In this document: piece by piece, positions 1 through 9,769 of the stretch
Layout: each line of letters begins with the position of its first letter
Numbering within the stretch: the stretch's first letter is position 1
Assembly (NCBI RefSeq): GCF_008757455.1
Contig: NZ_VCMV01000033.1
Location: forward strand, 35,253 to 69,517
Direction of reading: 5' to 3'
Origin: Microvirga brassicacearum
GTDB lineage: Bacteria > Pseudomonadota > Alphaproteobacteria > Rhizobiales > Beijerinckiaceae
Length of the DNA: 34,265 bases
Translations under genes and position numbers: made by a program
Notes under the pieces: generated by a model
The model's database searches: none
Told to the model about the DNA's origin: nothing
What the model saw: the letters and a program-made list of their open reading frames with translations, nothing else

Positions 1-242
1 AGTTTCGGCTAGCGCCAACAAGCGGGCCGCTTCGACGTAATTTCCAGCCCCAACAGCCTTTGCCGCCAATGGAAAAACGTCCGTCTTGTTGCTCCCGCCG
101 CGGTTTTATCGACAAGCCCTTCCGGCGGGAGAGCGGGTTGCGCCACCGCAACGGCGCTCAATGCCATGGATGAACCGGCAAGGAACGCCCAGATCGGAAT
201 AACGAGCGTCGCAGGTGAGCGACCTAAAGTCGATCGGATCAT
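1..242 (-). pseudogene. Start of a secreted protein, probably frameshifted and cut by the left edge
   Basis: Reading leftward from the ATG at 240-242, the first ~36 residues look like a Sec signal peptide: a basic start, a long hydrophobic stretch, and a likely cleavage site after AVAVA, just before QPALP. This frame then runs into arginine-rich sequence and stops at 9-11. A second frame, from about base 100 down to base 1, stays open and reads like real coding sequence (GGSNKTDVFPLAAKAV, then a helix-like NYVEAARLLALAE). The simplest reading is one gene with a frameshift near 85-110 that continues beyond the window. The family was not recognised. Alternatively the signal peptide belongs to a short unrelated ORF. 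No partner gene is visible on this side. Confidence 0.35.
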
Positions 243-540
243 AAACGTCTCCCGCTCCGGGTTGTCCGGTCAGTCGGTTTCGTCCATGGGCAAAGAAGCT
301 CGGCCCTATCGGCATTAAGGTCAAGCTTTCCTATCGACCCCGGACCCGGACGAGGTGGACATCCGTCTGAGCTGTCCCTGTGCGGCGCATTTCTACCTTT
401 GGCGTTCCGACACCAAGGAACCTCGTACACTTCCCTGGTCAGGGCGATGAGACGTAATCGTCGTCCTTGAATCCGCTGCATTCGCGTTAACAATCAAATG
501 TGGAATGTCGTTTTTGTTACCGTTTAAGCATAGGAAACGG
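243..540. other. Intergenic region with no supported gene
   Basis: About 300 bases between the leftward secreted-protein start and the rightward HdeD-like gene. Short open frames on the minus strand here are arginine- and proline-rich and look like GC-rich shadows. The divergent layout implies that promoters for both neighbours lie here. No convincing -35/-10 pair, repeat or RNA structure was found. Bases just before the HdeD-like gene (about 486-540) are clearly more AT-rich than the surroundings, as expected for a promoter or leader. Confidence 0.4.
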
Positions 541-1107
541 ATGATGAACTCCGGTCGTCCCGACCTGGATCCGGCGATGGGACGAGATCGAGTTTATTAC
601 AAATGGGCCTTGTCCGTCGTCGGCTCCGCCCTTCTCGCGCTGGGTGCCATGGCCATCGCCAGCCTGTTCGTCGGTGCCGCGCCGTCGGTCCGGTTCATCG
701 GTGCCATGATGACCTTGGGCGCGGTGGCCCAGCTCCTGCACGCCATACTGGTGGTCGGCTGGAGCGGTTTCTACGCTTGGCTCCTCAGCGGTGGCTTGTA
801 CGGCATCGCTGGACTTGTCGTGATTTACAATCCCTCTCTCGCCAGCATGACGGCCGCCCTTGCGGTCGTATTCGCACTTTGTGTCTCCGCGATCCTGCGT
901 ATGTGGACCGGCGTTCGGCTTCGGCCTCAGGCGGGGTGGCGGTGGTTAGCCCTGTCCGGCGGCTTCACGATCGCGGTGGGCGTCGTGGTCGCCCTGGGTT
1001 GGCCCGTGGATCATGTTGGGCTGCTCGCCACGCTGCTCGCGGCGGATCTCGTCGCCCAAGGTTTCTCGGCAGTGGCGTTCGGGTTCTCGCTCAAGCCGGG
1101 TCGGTGA
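541..1107 (+). CDS. HdeD-like (DUF308) multi-pass membrane protein
   Basis: A small integral inner-membrane protein of about 188 residues with roughly six hydrophobic helices in three pairs, the pattern of the HdeD/DUF308 family. Helices begin around WALSVVGSALLALGAMAIA, continue through GAMMTLGAVAQLLHAILVV and end near LLATLLAADLVAQGFSAV. In enterobacteria HdeD is linked to acid resistance; the molecular role is poorly known. The ATG at 541 is preferred because AGGAAACGG lies just before it; an in-frame ATG at 505 lacks a good ribosome binding site but would add 12 basic residues. The gene stands 134 bases before ftsH. Pairing of HdeD-like proteins with an extra FtsH is known from stress-tolerance loci, which suggests an envelope-stress role; that part is inference. 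Confidence 0.8.
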   Translation: MMNSGRPDLDPAMGRDRVYYKWALSVVGSALLALGAMAIASLFVGAAPSVRFIGAMMTLGAVAQLLHAILVVGWSGFYAWLLSGGLYGIAGLVVIYNPSLASMTAALAVVFALCVSAILRMWTGVRLRPQAGWRWLALSGGFTIAVGVVVALGWPVDHVGLLATLLAADLVAQGFSAVAFGFSLKPGR

Positions 1108-1241
1108 GATAGCGATCCGGCGGCCCCCAATGCCGAAGATCCAGGCCGACCGCGGAACGGAATGGGCCAACGAACCCCTGGTCATCGCTGAACGTTTCAC
1201 GACACTGGCCACATGTTCGCGGGCACCGGCAGGAGGTTCCC

Positions 1242-3191
1242 ATGACCAAGAAACCCCATTTTACCAAGAATACGCAGTTCAACACCTGGTACTGGATCGC
1301 GGCGATCTTCGGCATCCTGGTCATCCAGTACCTCTTCGGAACTGCGGTGCAGATCGCCACCATCCCCTACAGCGAGTTCCAGGGACTCCTCCAGGGCGGC
1401 AAGGTCGCCGAGATCGGGATCTCCGACAACTTCATCCAAGGAAAGCTGAAGGAGCCGCTGGCGAGTGGGCAGACGTTGTTCTCCACCACCCGCGTCGAAC
1501 CGGATTTTGCCAAGGAACTCCAACAATACGGCGTCACATATACGGGGCGGATCGAAAGCACCTTCCTCCGGGACGTCCTGTCCTGGGTCCTGCCAATCCT
1601 GGTCTTCTTTGGGATCTGGGCCTTCGTTATGCGACGGATGGCGGCGCAGGGTGGTCTCGGCGGGGGCTTGATGCAAATCGGCAAGAGCAAAGCCAAGGTC
1701 TATGTCGAATCCGATACCGGCGTCCACTTCGACGACGTGGCCGGTGTCGATGAGGCGAAAGACGAGTTGCGCGAGGTCGTCGACTTCCTGAAGAATCCGG
1801 AGCAGTACGGCCGCCTCGGCGGGCGCATGCCCAAGGGCATCCTGCTCGTCGGGCCACCCGGCACAGGCAAGACGCTGCTCGCCAAGGCCGTGGCGGGTGA
1901 GGCCAAGGTGCCGTTCTACTCCATCTCCGGCTCCGAGTTCGTCGAGATGTTCGTCGGCGTCGGTGCCGCACGGGTGCGCGACCTGTTCAAGCAGGCCAGC
2001 GAGAAAGCGCCGGCCATCATCTTCATCGATGAGCTCGATGCCCTGGGCCGCGCCCGCGGCATAGGCGGCTTGGCCGGAGGCCATGATGAGAAGGAGCAAA
2101 CCCTCAACCAGCTCCTCGTCGAGCTCGACGGCTTCGACTCCCGCTCGGGTCTGGCCCTGCTCGCGGCCACGAACCGACCCGAGATCCTCGATCCGGCCCT
2201 GCTGCGCGCCGGACGCTTCGATCGGCAGGTGCTCGTGGACCGGCCCGACAAGAAGGGCCGGATCGAGATCCTGAAGGTGCATGCCCACAAGATCAAGCTG
2301 GCCCCCGATGCAGACGCGGAGAAGGTTGCGGCGCTCACGCCCGGCTTCACCGGCGCGGATCTGGCTAACCTCGTCAACGAGGCGGCGCTGCTCGCTACCC
2401 GTCGCGGGGCCGACGCGGTCACGATGGCGGACTTCAACAACGCCATCGAGCGCATCGTGGCCGGCCTGGAGAAGCGCAACCGGCTTCTGAATCCGAAGGA
2501 GCGCGAGGTCGTGGCCTACCACGAAATGGGGCACGCGCTCGTCGCGCTGGCGCTGCCCGGGATCGATCCGGTGCACAAGGTCTCGATCATTCCTCGCGGC
2601 ATCGGCTCCCTGGGCTACACGATCCAGCGCCCGACCGAGGACCGCTTCCTGATGACCCGCGAGGAGTTGGAGAACAAGATGGCCGTGCTGCTCGGCGGGC
2701 GCGCCGCGGAGCAGATCGTTTTTAGCCATCTCTCCACCGGAGCCGCGAACGATCTCGCGCAGGTGACCGACATCGCCCGTTCCATGGTGACCCGCTACGG
2801 CATGTCGGAGAAACTCGGGAACGTCGCGCTGGAAAAGGATGAACGCTCGTTCCTGACCCCGAACCCGCTCGGCAACGGCGCACGGGAGCGGTCATACTCG
2901 GACGAAACCGCGACGGCCATCGACGATGAGGTCCGTGACATCGTGCAAAGGGCAATGGACCGAGCGATCGAGTTGCTGACCGATCGTCGCGACTTGCTCG
3001 AGAAGACGGCCCGGCGGCTGCTGGAGAAGGAGACGCTGGACGAGGCGGAACTGCTGCAACTGGTTTCGACCGGCGGACCCGAACCGGCGGACCGGACCCT
3101 TGTCCAACTTGAGCAGGGCCGCAGGACCGTTCAGGCTCCCGCTCCGCACGGCAGGAGCGCGACGGGACCCGCGCGTAACGAACCACCGTAG
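1242..3191 (+). CDS. ftsH: ATP-dependent zinc metalloprotease FtsH (probably an extra, stress-type copy)
   Basis: A 649-residue membrane-anchored AAA+ protease, the usual FtsH length. Two N-terminal transmembrane helices (about 15-33 and 108-127) flank a small periplasmic domain. The AAA domain has Walker A GPPGTGKT with Lys210, Walker [12 protein letters not shown], and the second region of homology [20 protein letters not shown]. The peptidase domain has the zinc motif HEMGH (His427, Glu428, His431; most FtsH proteins have HEAGH) and a third ligand Asp near 504 in AANDLAQVT. FtsH degrades misassembled membrane proteins and some short-lived soluble regulators. AGGAGG lies at a good distance before the ATG. 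Placement between HdeD-like and DUF1269-like genes rather than beside tilS or folP suggests an accessory copy; the main copy should be elsewhere in the genome. Confidence 0.95.
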   Translation: MTKKPHFTKNTQFNTWYWIAAIFGILVIQYLFGTAVQIATIPYSEFQGLLQGGKVAEIGISDNFIQGKLKEPLASGQTLFSTTRVEPDFAKELQQYGVTYTGRIESTFLRDVLSWVLPILVFFGIWAFVMRRMAAQGGLGGGLMQIGKSKAKVYVESDTGVHFDDVAGVDEAKDELREVVDFLKNPEQYGRLGGRMPKGILLVGPPGTGKTLLAKAVAGEAKVPFYSISGSEFVEMFVGVGAARVRDLFKQASEKAPAIIFIDELDALGRARGIGGLAGGHDEKEQTLNQLLVELDGFDSRSGLALLAATNRPEILDPALLRAGRFDRQVLVDRPDKKGRIEILKVHAHKIKLAPDADAEKVAALTPGFTGADLANLVNEAALLATRRGADAVTMADFNNAIERIVAGLEKRNRLLNPKEREVVAYHEMGHALVALALPGIDPVHKVSIIPRGIGSLGYTIQRPTEDRFLMTREELENKMAVLLGGRAAEQIVFSHLSTGAANDLAQVTDIARSMVTRYGMSEKLGNVALEKDERSFLTPNPLGNGARERSYSDETATAIDDEVRDIVQRAMDRAIELLTDRRDLLEKTARRLLEKETLDEAELLQLVSTGGPEPADRTLVQLEQGRRTVQAPAPHGRSATGPARNEPP

Positions 3192-3254
3192 TCACTCGCC
3201 CGGCGACTGCGGTGGACGTGATTTCCGATTGATCGAATCCGGCAGGAGGAATTG

Positions 3255-3698
3255 ATGGGTCAGTTCATGGCGGTGATCTTTTCCGATCCGGCACAGGCCT
3301 CCGAGGGAGCGCGGGCTTTGAGCGCCATGCATGCCGATGGCGGCATCGCGCCGTCGGGCATGGCCGTCGTGGTCAAGGAGCCGTCAGGCCGGTGGGTGGT
3401 CAAGGAGAAGACGGCCGGCGGTGCCCTCGCCACCGTGGTGGCCGCGTTGATCGGCGGGTTCGCTGGCGCGGCCGGCGGCCCAGTCGGCGCGGCGATCGGG
3501 GCCGCCGGGGGAGCGCTCGTCGGAGGCGGAGCTGACCTCATCCACGTTAAGGCCGCCACGGCTTTCGTTGACCAGGTCTCGCGCCAGTTGACCGCCGGCC
3601 AGGCGGTGCTCGTGACGGAAATCACCGAGGACGGAACCCTCGCGTTCACCGAGCGAATGCAGGCTATGGACGGTATCGTCGTTCATGACGGAGGCTAA
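3255..3698 (+). CDS. DUF1269-like glycine-rich membrane-associated protein
   Basis: About 147 residues. The N-terminal part contains a stretch like SDPAQASEGARALSAMHADG, followed by a central glycine/alanine-rich hydrophobic segment (GGALATVVAALIGGFAGAAG, then GAAGGALVGGGADL), and a C-terminal part ending in a VLVTEITEDG-type strand. This layout is that of DUF1269 (TM2- or glycine-zipper-like) proteins of unknown function, which may insert in or bind the membrane through the glycine-zipper segment. AGGAGGA at 3244-3250 sits correctly for the ATG at 3255; a TTG one codon upstream is less likely. The gene lies 63 bases after ftsH and ends just before the efflux adaptor gene, so it may be part of the same stress-response transcript. 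Family assignment is by pattern and is not certain. Confidence 0.7.
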   Translation: MGQFMAVIFSDPAQASEGARALSAMHADGGIAPSGMAVVVKEPSGRWVVKEKTAGGALATVVAALIGGFAGAAGGPVGAAIGAAGGALVGGGADLIHVKAATAFVDQVSRQLTAGQAVLVTEITEDGTLAFTERMQAMDGIVVHDGG

Positions 3699-3699
3699 C

Positions 3700-4887
3700 G
3701 TGGTCAGGCGCATCCTCCTCATCGCCGTGGTCGGCTTGGGTCTCGCCGCGGGCGCGTACTTCTTCGTGTCCCGTTTACCCGGAGAGCGGGGTGCTTCTCA
3801 AACCGCAGGTCCCGCCCAGCCTCCGCCCGAGGTCGGGATCGTCGTGGTCCAGCCCGCGGAAGTGCCGTATCCCGAGGAATTCGCCGGCCGCATCGCCGGC
3901 TTCCGGGATGTCGAGGTGCGCCCGCAGGTCGGAGGCCTTCTGCTCAAGCGGGAATACGAGGAAGGGGCGCGGGTGACGCAGAACCAGGTTCTGTTCCGGA
4001 TCGATCCGGCCCCTTACCAAGTCGACCTGGACAGGGCGCAAGCGCGGTTGCAGCAGGCGCAGGCGACACTCCGGCAGGCCGAGCAGGCATTCAACCGCAC
4101 CGAGGAGCTCTTCCGCCGCGGCGTCTCGACCGACGTGCAGCTCGATGAGGACCGTTCCCGGCGCGATCAAACCCGCGCCAGCGTTAGCCTTGCCGAAGCG
4201 GAGGTGGAGGGGGCCCGGCTCAATCTCGGATACACGACGGTGACGGCGCCCGCCACCGGCGTCACGGCGCTGCTCTCACCCCCGATCGGGACCCTCATCC
4301 TGACGCAGCAGACGCTCCTCACCATCATCAGCCAGCTCGATCCGGCCTATGTGAATTTCTCCTTCACCGACGAGCAGGTCCAAGCCTTCCGGGCACGCAA
4401 CCAGCGGCGGGAAAGGCCGATTACCGAGAACGATCTGACGGTCGAGCTGCTCTATGCGCAGGAAGCGGTTTATCCGCAGCGCGGCAAGATCGACACCGCC
4501 GCCCAGCGAGTCGATCCGCAGACCGGGACGGTTCAGGCGCGGGCCATCTTCCCGAACCCGGACGGTGTCCTCTTGCCGGGCCAGTTCGTCCGGGTGCGGA
4601 TCCTCGGCATCACGCTTCCGAACGCCATCGTAATCCCGCGCGAGGCGGTGAGCCAAGGACCCCAAGGACCCTGGGTCTACGCCCTCGGTGAGAACAATGT
4701 CGCCCAGGTCCGGCCGATCCGCCTTGGCCCCGAGGTGGCGGCGGGATGGGTGGTGCGGGATGGATTGAATGGCGGCGAGCAGGTGGTTGCCGACGGCGTG
4801 ATCCGCGTCCGCCCGGGACAGCCGGTGAGGCCGACGCTTCTCTCCGCCGGACCCAAGCCCGTACAGGGATCAAAACCACCCGGCTGA
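3700..4887 (+). CDS. RND efflux periplasmic adaptor subunit (membrane fusion protein, AcrA/MexA type)
   Basis: The adaptor that links an inner-membrane RND pump to an outer-membrane channel. It has an N-terminal hydrophobic anchor (about residues 3-22), a first lipoyl half (EVRPQVGGLLLKREYEEGA), a long glutamine- and arginine-rich coiled-coil hairpin (about 95-175), the second lipoyl half (TTVTAPATGVTALLSP), a beta-barrel region and a membrane-proximal domain with VIPREAVSQG. The GTG at 3700 is chosen because GGAGG (3690-3694) sits five bases before it. The ATG at 3685 would overlap the previous gene by 14 bases and places the Shine-Dalgarno inside the coding region. It is followed after 24 bases by its pump gene. 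Lack of an obvious lipobox suggests a membrane-helix anchor rather than a lipoprotein. Confidence 0.93.
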   Translation: MVRRILLIAVVGLGLAAGAYFFVSRLPGERGASQTAGPAQPPPEVGIVVVQPAEVPYPEEFAGRIAGFRDVEVRPQVGGLLLKREYEEGARVTQNQVLFRIDPAPYQVDLDRAQARLQQAQATLRQAEQAFNRTEELFRRGVSTDVQLDEDRSRRDQTRASVSLAEAEVEGARLNLGYTTVTAPATGVTALLSPPIGTLILTQQTLLTIISQLDPAYVNFSFTDEQVQAFRARNQRRERPITENDLTVELLYAQEAVYPQRGKIDTAAQRVDPQTGTVQARAIFPNPDGVLLPGQFVRVRILGITLPNAIVIPREAVSQGPQGPWVYALGENNVAQVRPIRLGPEVAAGWVVRDGLNGGEQVVADGVIRVRPGQPVRPTLLSAGPKPVQGSKPPG

Positions 4888-4911
4888 CCGCCGCAGGAGA
4901 GGGACCCAGCG

Positions 4912-7900
4912 ATGTTCTCGAGGTTCTTCATCGATCGGCCGATCTTCGCGATGGTTCTTTCCATCGTAATCCTCCTCGCAGGACTGCTCGCCATGCGGGC
5001 CCTGCCGGTCGCGCAGTATCCGGAGATCGTGCCGCCGCAGGTCGTGGTCTCGGCCACCTATCCGGGCGCGAGTGCCCAGACTATTGCCGAGACCGTCGCG
5101 GCCCCCTTGGAGCAGCAGATCAACGGGGTCGAGGACATGATCTACATGCAGTCGACCTCGACCGCCGCCGGGACCCTAAACCTGTCCGTCTTCTTTCAGA
5201 CCGGCACCGATGCCGACCAGGCCAACATCAACGTCAACAACCGGGTCCAGCGCGCGACGGCCGTCCTGCCCGAAGAGGTGCGGCGGCAGGGCGTCACGGT
5301 CGCCAAGCGGTCCTCCTCGATCCTGCAAATCGTGGCCATGTCGTCGCCGGATCGACGCTACGACACGATCTACATCTCCAACTACGCGCTGGTGAACGTC
5401 ATCGACGAGCTGCGGCGCGTCCCTGGGGTCGGCGACGCCGCCCTCTTCGGCGCCTCGGACTACTCGATGCGCATCTGGCTCAAGCCCGACAAGGTGGGGG
5501 AGATCGGGCTGACCCCGAGCGACATCGCCGCCGCCATCCGCGAGCAGAACGCCCAGTTCGCGGCCGGGCGGTTCGCGGAGGAGCCGATGCCGGGCGAGCA
5601 GGCCTTCACCTACTCGGCGACCACCAAGGGTCGCCTCGCCGATCCCCGCGAGTTCGAGGAGATCATCCTGCGTTCGGATGAAAACGGCGCATCCTTGCGC
5701 CTCAAGGATGTCGCCCGCGTCGAGCTCGGCTCCCTGAACTACTCGACCATTGCCACCCTCAACGGCGCGCCGACGGTGCCCATCGGCATCTATCTTCAGC
5801 CCGACGCCAATGCGCTGGACGTCTCGACGGCCGTCAACGCCACCATGGAGCGGCTCGCACAGCGCTTTCCGGACGGGATCCGCTACGATGTGCCGTTCAC
5901 CACCACGCGCTTCATCGAGGCGTCGATCGAGGCGGTGATCACGACCTTCATCGAAGCCATCGCCCTCGTGGTGGTGGTCGTCTTCGTGTTCCTGCAAAAC
6001 TGGCGGGCGACCTTCATTCCCGTCCTGGCCGTGCCGGTTTCGATCATTGGCGCCTTCGCGGGCATGTACCTGCTCGGCTTCTCGATCAACCTGCTCACGC
6101 TCTTCGGCCTGATCCTTGCCATCGGTATCGTCGTGGACGACGCCATCATCGTCCTGGAGAACGTCGAACGCATCATGACGACGGAGGGCAAGCCTCCCCG
6201 TGAGGCGGCGATCCAGGCCATGCACGAGGTGAGCGGGCCTTTGGTTGCCATCGTGCTGGTACTATGCGCGGTGTTCATCCCGGTGTCGTTCCTCGGGGGC
6301 CTAGCCGGCGAACTGTACCGGCAGTTTGCCACCACGATTGCCGTTTCGGTGGTGGTCTCCGGCATCGTCGCGCTCACCCTCACGCCGGCCCTTTGCGCGC
6401 TTCTGCTCAAGCAGGGACATGCCGAACCCTGGCTGCCGTTCCGCCTGTTCAACCGGGGCTTCGATTGGCTCACGCAACGCTTTATCGGCGGCACCGCCTT
6501 CTTCCTGCGTCATGCGGTGGTCGCGCTGGCCGTGGTTGCGCTGATGCTCGGCGTCACCTGGTGGCTGTTCCAGCGGGTGCCCGGCGCGCTCGTGCCGGCC
6601 GAGGATCAAGGCTCGGTCTTCCTGGTGACGATGCTGCCGCCGGCCGCTTCCCTGGACCGGACAACCGAAATCACGGCGCAGGTCACGGATGGCGCGATGC
6701 GGAACCCGGCGGTCGAGACCGTGGTCACGATAGCAGGCTTCGACCTCCTCTCCGGCGCGCAGAAGACCAATGCTGGGGTGTCGTTCGTCTCCCTCACGGA
6801 CTGGTCGGAGCGCACGGATCCGCGGCTTGACGCGCGTAACCTGGCCCCGGCCTTCGCGGCGCTCAACGCCGACTTCCGCGACGGGATCGTGATCGGCTTC
6901 AACCCGCCACCGATCATCGGCCTGAGCACCACGGGCGGCTTCGAGTTCTACCTCCAGGACCGCTCCGGCGGCAGCCTGGAGAACCTTGCCCAGGCAGCCC
7001 AGAAGGTGATCCAGGCGGCTGGCCGGCGGTCTGAACTGGCAGGCGTTTCCACCACCTTCAACACGGGCACGCCGCAGTACAGCCTCGAGGTCGACCACGA
7101 GAAGGCGAAGGCGCTCGGCGTGCCGATCTCGAGCATCTTCGACGCCATGCAGAGCACGTTCGGCAGCCTCTACGTCAACGATTTCACCCTGTTCGGACGC
7201 ACCTATCGGGTGAGCCTGTCGTCCGAACCCGAGTTCCGGCGGTCGCCCGACGACCTGCAACACGTGTCCGTGCGCTCCGCCAACAACGCGATGGTTCCCC
7301 TCAGTGTCCTCGTATCCGCCACCCGCACCGTCGGAGCGGATGTGGTCGATCGGTTCAACGTCTTCCCGGCCGCCAAAATCCAGGGCAACCCGGCTCCCGG
7401 CTTCTCGTCGGGGCAGGCCATTGCGGCCATGGAACAGGTGGTGGCGCAGACTTTGTCCTCGGACTACTCCATCGGATGGACGGGCTCGGCCTATCAGGAG
7501 CTGCAATCGGCCGGAACCGGCGCCCAGGGCTTCGTGTTCGGCCTCGTCATCGTCTTCCTTATCCTGGCCGCGCAGTACGAGCGCTGGTCGCTCCCGCTGG
7601 CGGTGATCGCGGCCGTGCCGTTCGCCGTGTTCGGCGCCATTCTGGCCATCTGGCTACGCGGGATCGAGAACGACATCTACTTCCAGGTCGGGATCGTCAC
7701 CCTTATCGGGCTTGCGGCCAAGAACGCGATCCTGATCGTCGAGGTGGCGGCCGAGCGCCACCGGGCGGGAATACCCGTCGTCGATGCCGCCCTGGAGGCG
7801 GCACGGTTGCGTTTCCGCCCCATCGTCATGACGTCGCTGGCCTTCATTCTGGGGGTCGTGCCGCTGGCCGTCGCGACCGGCGCCAGCTCGGCCAGCCGCC

Positions 7901-8052
7901 ATTCGATCGGCACCGGCGTGATCGGCGGCATGCTGGCGGCGACCTTCGTGGCCGTCCTGTTCGTGCCGCTGTTCTTCCGGTTGGTGACGCGCGCAAGAAA
8001 ACAGCCGGAAAGGGTCGCTCCGGCTCCTGCCCGCACACCCGCCGGAGAGTAG
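4912..8052 (+). CDS. RND multidrug efflux pump, inner-membrane permease (AcrB/MexB, HAE1 family)
   Basis: A 1046-residue proton-driven exporter, the standard HAE1 length, starting with the typical [17 protein letters not shown]. It has a first transmembrane helix, a large periplasmic loop, helices 2-6, a second periplasmic loop and helices 8-12. The proton-relay residues are present: Asp409 and Asp410 in [14 protein letters not shown], and Lys937 in [20 protein letters not shown] site precedes the ATG. The substrate range cannot be told from sequence; HAE1 pumps typically expel lipophilic drugs, dyes, solvents and phenolics. No TolC/OprM-type channel gene follows, so an outer-membrane partner from elsewhere must serve it. 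Given the alkylphenol cluster downstream, a role in tolerance of aromatic compounds is possible, but that is inference. Confidence 0.96.
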   Translation: MFSRFFIDRPIFAMVLSIVILLAGLLAMRALPVAQYPEIVPPQVVVSATYPGASAQTIAETVAAPLEQQINGVEDMIYMQSTSTAAGTLNLSVFFQTGTDADQANINVNNRVQRATAVLPEEVRRQGVTVAKRSSSILQIVAMSSPDRRYDTIYISNYALVNVIDELRRVPGVGDAALFGASDYSMRIWLKPDKVGEIGLTPSDIAAAIREQNAQFAAGRFAEEPMPGEQAFTYSATTKGRLADPREFEEIILRSDENGASLRLKDVARVELGSLNYSTIATLNGAPTVPIGIYLQPDANALDVSTAVNATMERLAQRFPDGIRYDVPFTTTRFIEASIEAVITTFIEAIALVVVVVFVFLQNWRATFIPVLAVPVSIIGAFAGMYLLGFSINLLTLFGLILAIGIVVDDAIIVLENVERIMTTEGKPPREAAIQAMHEVSGPLVAIVLVLCAVFIPVSFLGGLAGELYRQFATTIAVSVVVSGIVALTLTPALCALLLKQGHAEPWLPFRLFNRGFDWLTQRFIGGTAFFLRHAVVALAVVALMLGVTWWLFQRVPGALVPAEDQGSVFLVTMLPPAASLDRTTEITAQVTDGAMRNPAVETVVTIAGFDLLSGAQKTNAGVSFVSLTDWSERTDPRLDARNLAPAFAALNADFRDGIVIGFNPPPIIGLSTTGGFEFYLQDRSGGSLENLAQAAQKVIQAAGRRSELAGVSTTFNTGTPQYSLEVDHEKAKALGVPISSIFDAMQSTFGSLYVNDFTLFGRTYRVSLSSEPEFRRSPDDLQHVSVRSANNAMVPLSVLVSATRTVGADVVDRFNVFPAAKIQGNPAPGFSSGQAIAAMEQVVAQTLSSDYSIGWTGSAYQELQSAGTGAQGFVFGLVIVFLILAAQYERWSLPLAVIAAVPFAVFGAILAIWLRGIENDIYFQVGIVTLIGLAAKNAILIVEVAAERHRAGIPVVDAALEAARLRFRPIVMTSLAFILGVVPLAVATGASSASRHSIGTGVIGGMLAATFVAVLFVPLFFRLVTRARKQPERVAPAPARTPAGE

Positions 8053-8172
8053 CAGGTATTTTTGGCCGGGACTCCCGGGCGTGGCAGCCCCAGTGTGACA
8101 GGGCAGCCTGGAACCTGAATCGTCAGAAAACGGTTGTGCGTCTAACGTCGGTTCGCAGGTGGAGACGCTCCG

Positions 8173-8799
8173 ATGCGACAGCGTGGCCGTTTGCACGGGC
8201 AGGCATTGTGTGTAGCGGCGTTCTCCCTGCTCTCTACCATCCCCGGACCGGTGATCGCCCAATCCGATGGCCGCTGGAAAAGCGGTGAGGAGGTCTATGT
8301 AAAGGTCTGTGGCCGATGCCACGAGTCCGGCGTAGGCCGTGTGATCAAGGGACGAGCCTTCCCGCCACAGGCCTACGGAGCTTTTGTCCGCCACGGCCAC
8401 TTGGCCATGCCCTCGTTCCGCTCCTCCGAAATCGATGATCGAGCACTCCAAGCCCTGGGCGAATTTCTCGCAAGGGCCCCAATAAGTACGCAGGTCGATG
8501 GCGATGCGGAACGCGGGTTCGCACTCGTTGCCAGTGGTGCCTATGGTTGCGCGGCCTGCCACGCCATTCCCGACATCCGCTTCCCGAAAGGCAATGTCGG
8601 CCCGCCGCTCATCGGCATGGCCGGGCGAAGCCTGATCGCCGGGCAATTGCCAAACAGGCCGGACGTCCTCGCGGCCTTCCTCCGAAACCCGCCGGCGCTT
8701 GCGCCTCAGACCGGGATGCCGAACGTCGGGCTCAGCCTCGAGCAGGCGCGGGACATCGCGGCCTATCTCTACACGCTGGAGGCACCGAATGGGCCGTGA
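8173..8799 (+). CDS. Periplasmic diheme cytochrome c with a PchC-like first domain, opening the caa3 oxidase operon
   Basis: A 208-residue exported cytochrome. A signal peptide ends near PVIA (cleavage about residue 28-29). Domain one (about 29-105) has the heme motif CGRCH and the methionine ligand in LAMPSF. Domain two (about 110-206) has CAACH and the ligand in TGMPNVG. Domain one aligns without gaps to the PchC-like cytochrome at 23532-23882: from mature residue 29 in both, about 49 of 75 positions are identical by hand count, including VYVKVC, CHESGVG and EIDD-ALQALG. The gene overlaps the next one (CoxII) by 11 bases, so it belongs to the oxidase operon and probably feeds electrons to the CoxII heme c. 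The link to a PchF flavoprotein is inferred from the domain similarity. Confidence 0.9.
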   Translation: MRQRGRLHGQALCVAAFSLLSTIPGPVIAQSDGRWKSGEEVYVKVCGRCHESGVGRVIKGRAFPPQAYGAFVRHGHLAMPSFRSSEIDDRALQALGEFLARAPISTQVDGDAERGFALVASGAYGCAACHAIPDIRFPKGNVGPPLIGMAGRSLIAGQLPNRPDVLAAFLRNPPALAPQTGMPNVGLSLEQARDIAAYLYTLEAPNGP

Positions 8800-9769
8800 C
8801 CCGCGATGGCTTCTCCCCTTGATCGCGCTCTCGCTCGGAGGCTGCGGCGGGCCGCAATCGGCGCTTGATCCCGCCGGCCCCTCCGCAGCGTCGCTTCACC
8901 GGCTCGGGATCATCATGTATGTCGGGGCGGCCCTCGTCACGCTGCTGGTGACGGTGCTCATGCTCGTGCCGATCCTGCGCCCACGTGAGCGGCCGGTGAA
9001 CCGACGCCTGTTTCTCTGGGGTGGTGGCGTCGCGCTGCCGCTGCTGACGCTGACAGCGCTGGTTCCTTACGTCATGACCGTCGGTCACGAGACCCGCGCG
9101 GCCACGACGTCGAACCAGGTCTCGGTCGATGTCACCGGCTATGTCTACTGGTGGGACGTGGCCTATCGTCGGCCGGATGGATCCAGAGGAGCCGCTTCGG
9201 CAAACGAGCTCCACATTCCGGTGGGCGAGCCGATCGAACTGTTCCTCCATGCCAATGATGTCATCCACAGCCTCTGGGTGCCGAGCCTTGCCGGCAAAAC
9301 CGACATGATCCCGGGCCGCGTCAACCGCATGGTGATCCAGGCCGACCGGCCGGGCATCTACCGCGGCCAGTGCGCCGAGTATTGCGGGCTCCAACACACG
9401 CTCATGGCGTTCGACGTGATTGCCTTGCCGAGGGCGGAGTTCGACACTTGGCTGGCCGGGGCGGCGCAACCCGCCCGGGAACCCGCGACGCCCGAGCTGC
9501 GTCAGGGCCGGGACCTGTTCGTCCGCCTCGGCTGCGGCGTCTGCCATGCCGTGCGTGGCGTGTCCGAGGCTCGGCTCGGGCCGGACCTGACCCAGGTCGG
9601 CTCCCGCCGCACACTCGGGGCCGGTACCCTGCCGGGCGGTGTTGGCAACATCGCCGGCTGGACCGCCAGCGCCCAGCACCTCAAGCCGGGCAACGCCATG
9701 CCGTCCTACGACCAGTTGGAGGGCCCACAACTGCGGGCGCTCGCCGCCTACCTGGAGTCGCTCCAATGA
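8789..9769 (+). CDS. ctaC: Cytochrome c oxidase subunit II with C-terminal heme c domain (caa3 type), lipoprotein
   Basis: A 326-residue subunit II. The ATG at 8789 gives a lipoprotein signal peptide ending in the lipobox LGGC (Cys19) and has CTGGAGG upstream; earlier in-frame starts lie inside the previous gene and lack these features. Two transmembrane helices follow (about 38-62 and 72-95). The CuA domain has all usual ligands: His160, Cys195, Cys199 with Glu between, His203 and Met206 in a QCAEYCGLQHTLM motif. A cytochrome c domain is fused at the C-terminus (CGVCH, Cys249-His253, with a Met ligand in GNAMPSYDQ). Electrons would pass from periplasmic cytochrome c through this heme to CuA and then heme a. 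The stop overlaps the start of the next gene as ATGA. Confidence 0.95.
   Translation: MGRDPRWLLPLIALSLGGCGGPQSALDPAGPSAASLHRLGIIMYVGAALVTLLVTVLMLVPILRPRERPVNRRLFLWGGGVALPLLTLTALVPYVMTVGHETRAATTSNQVSVDVTGYVYWWDVAYRRPDGSRGAASANELHIPVGEPIELFLHANDVIHSLWVPSLAGKTDMIPGRVNRMVIQADRPGIYRGQCAEYCGLQHTLMAFDVIALPRAEFDTWLAGAAQPAREPATPELRQGRDLFVRLGCGVCHAVRGVSEARLGPDLTQVGSRRTLGAGTLPGGVGNIAGWTASAQHLKPGNAMPSYDQLEGPQLRALAAYLESLQ

Noticed and set aside
1197..2729. 510-residue open frame on the minus strand
   Set aside because: It lies opposite ftsH, whose motifs are complete; composition is that of a GC-rich antisense shadow.
5176..7506. Two long minus-strand frames opposite the RND pump
   Set aside because: The pump is complete on the plus strand, and the frames show His/Asp/Arg-rich shadow composition.
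8053..8172. Partial palindromes (CCGGGACTCCCGG) after the RND pump gene
   Set aside because: Stem with one-base loop and no T run; cannot be supported as a terminator.
9370..9765. Upstream in-frame extension of the fused CoxI-III gene
   Set aside because: It would lie inside ctaC in another frame and is arginine-rich; the ATG overlapping the ctaC stop is the natural start.
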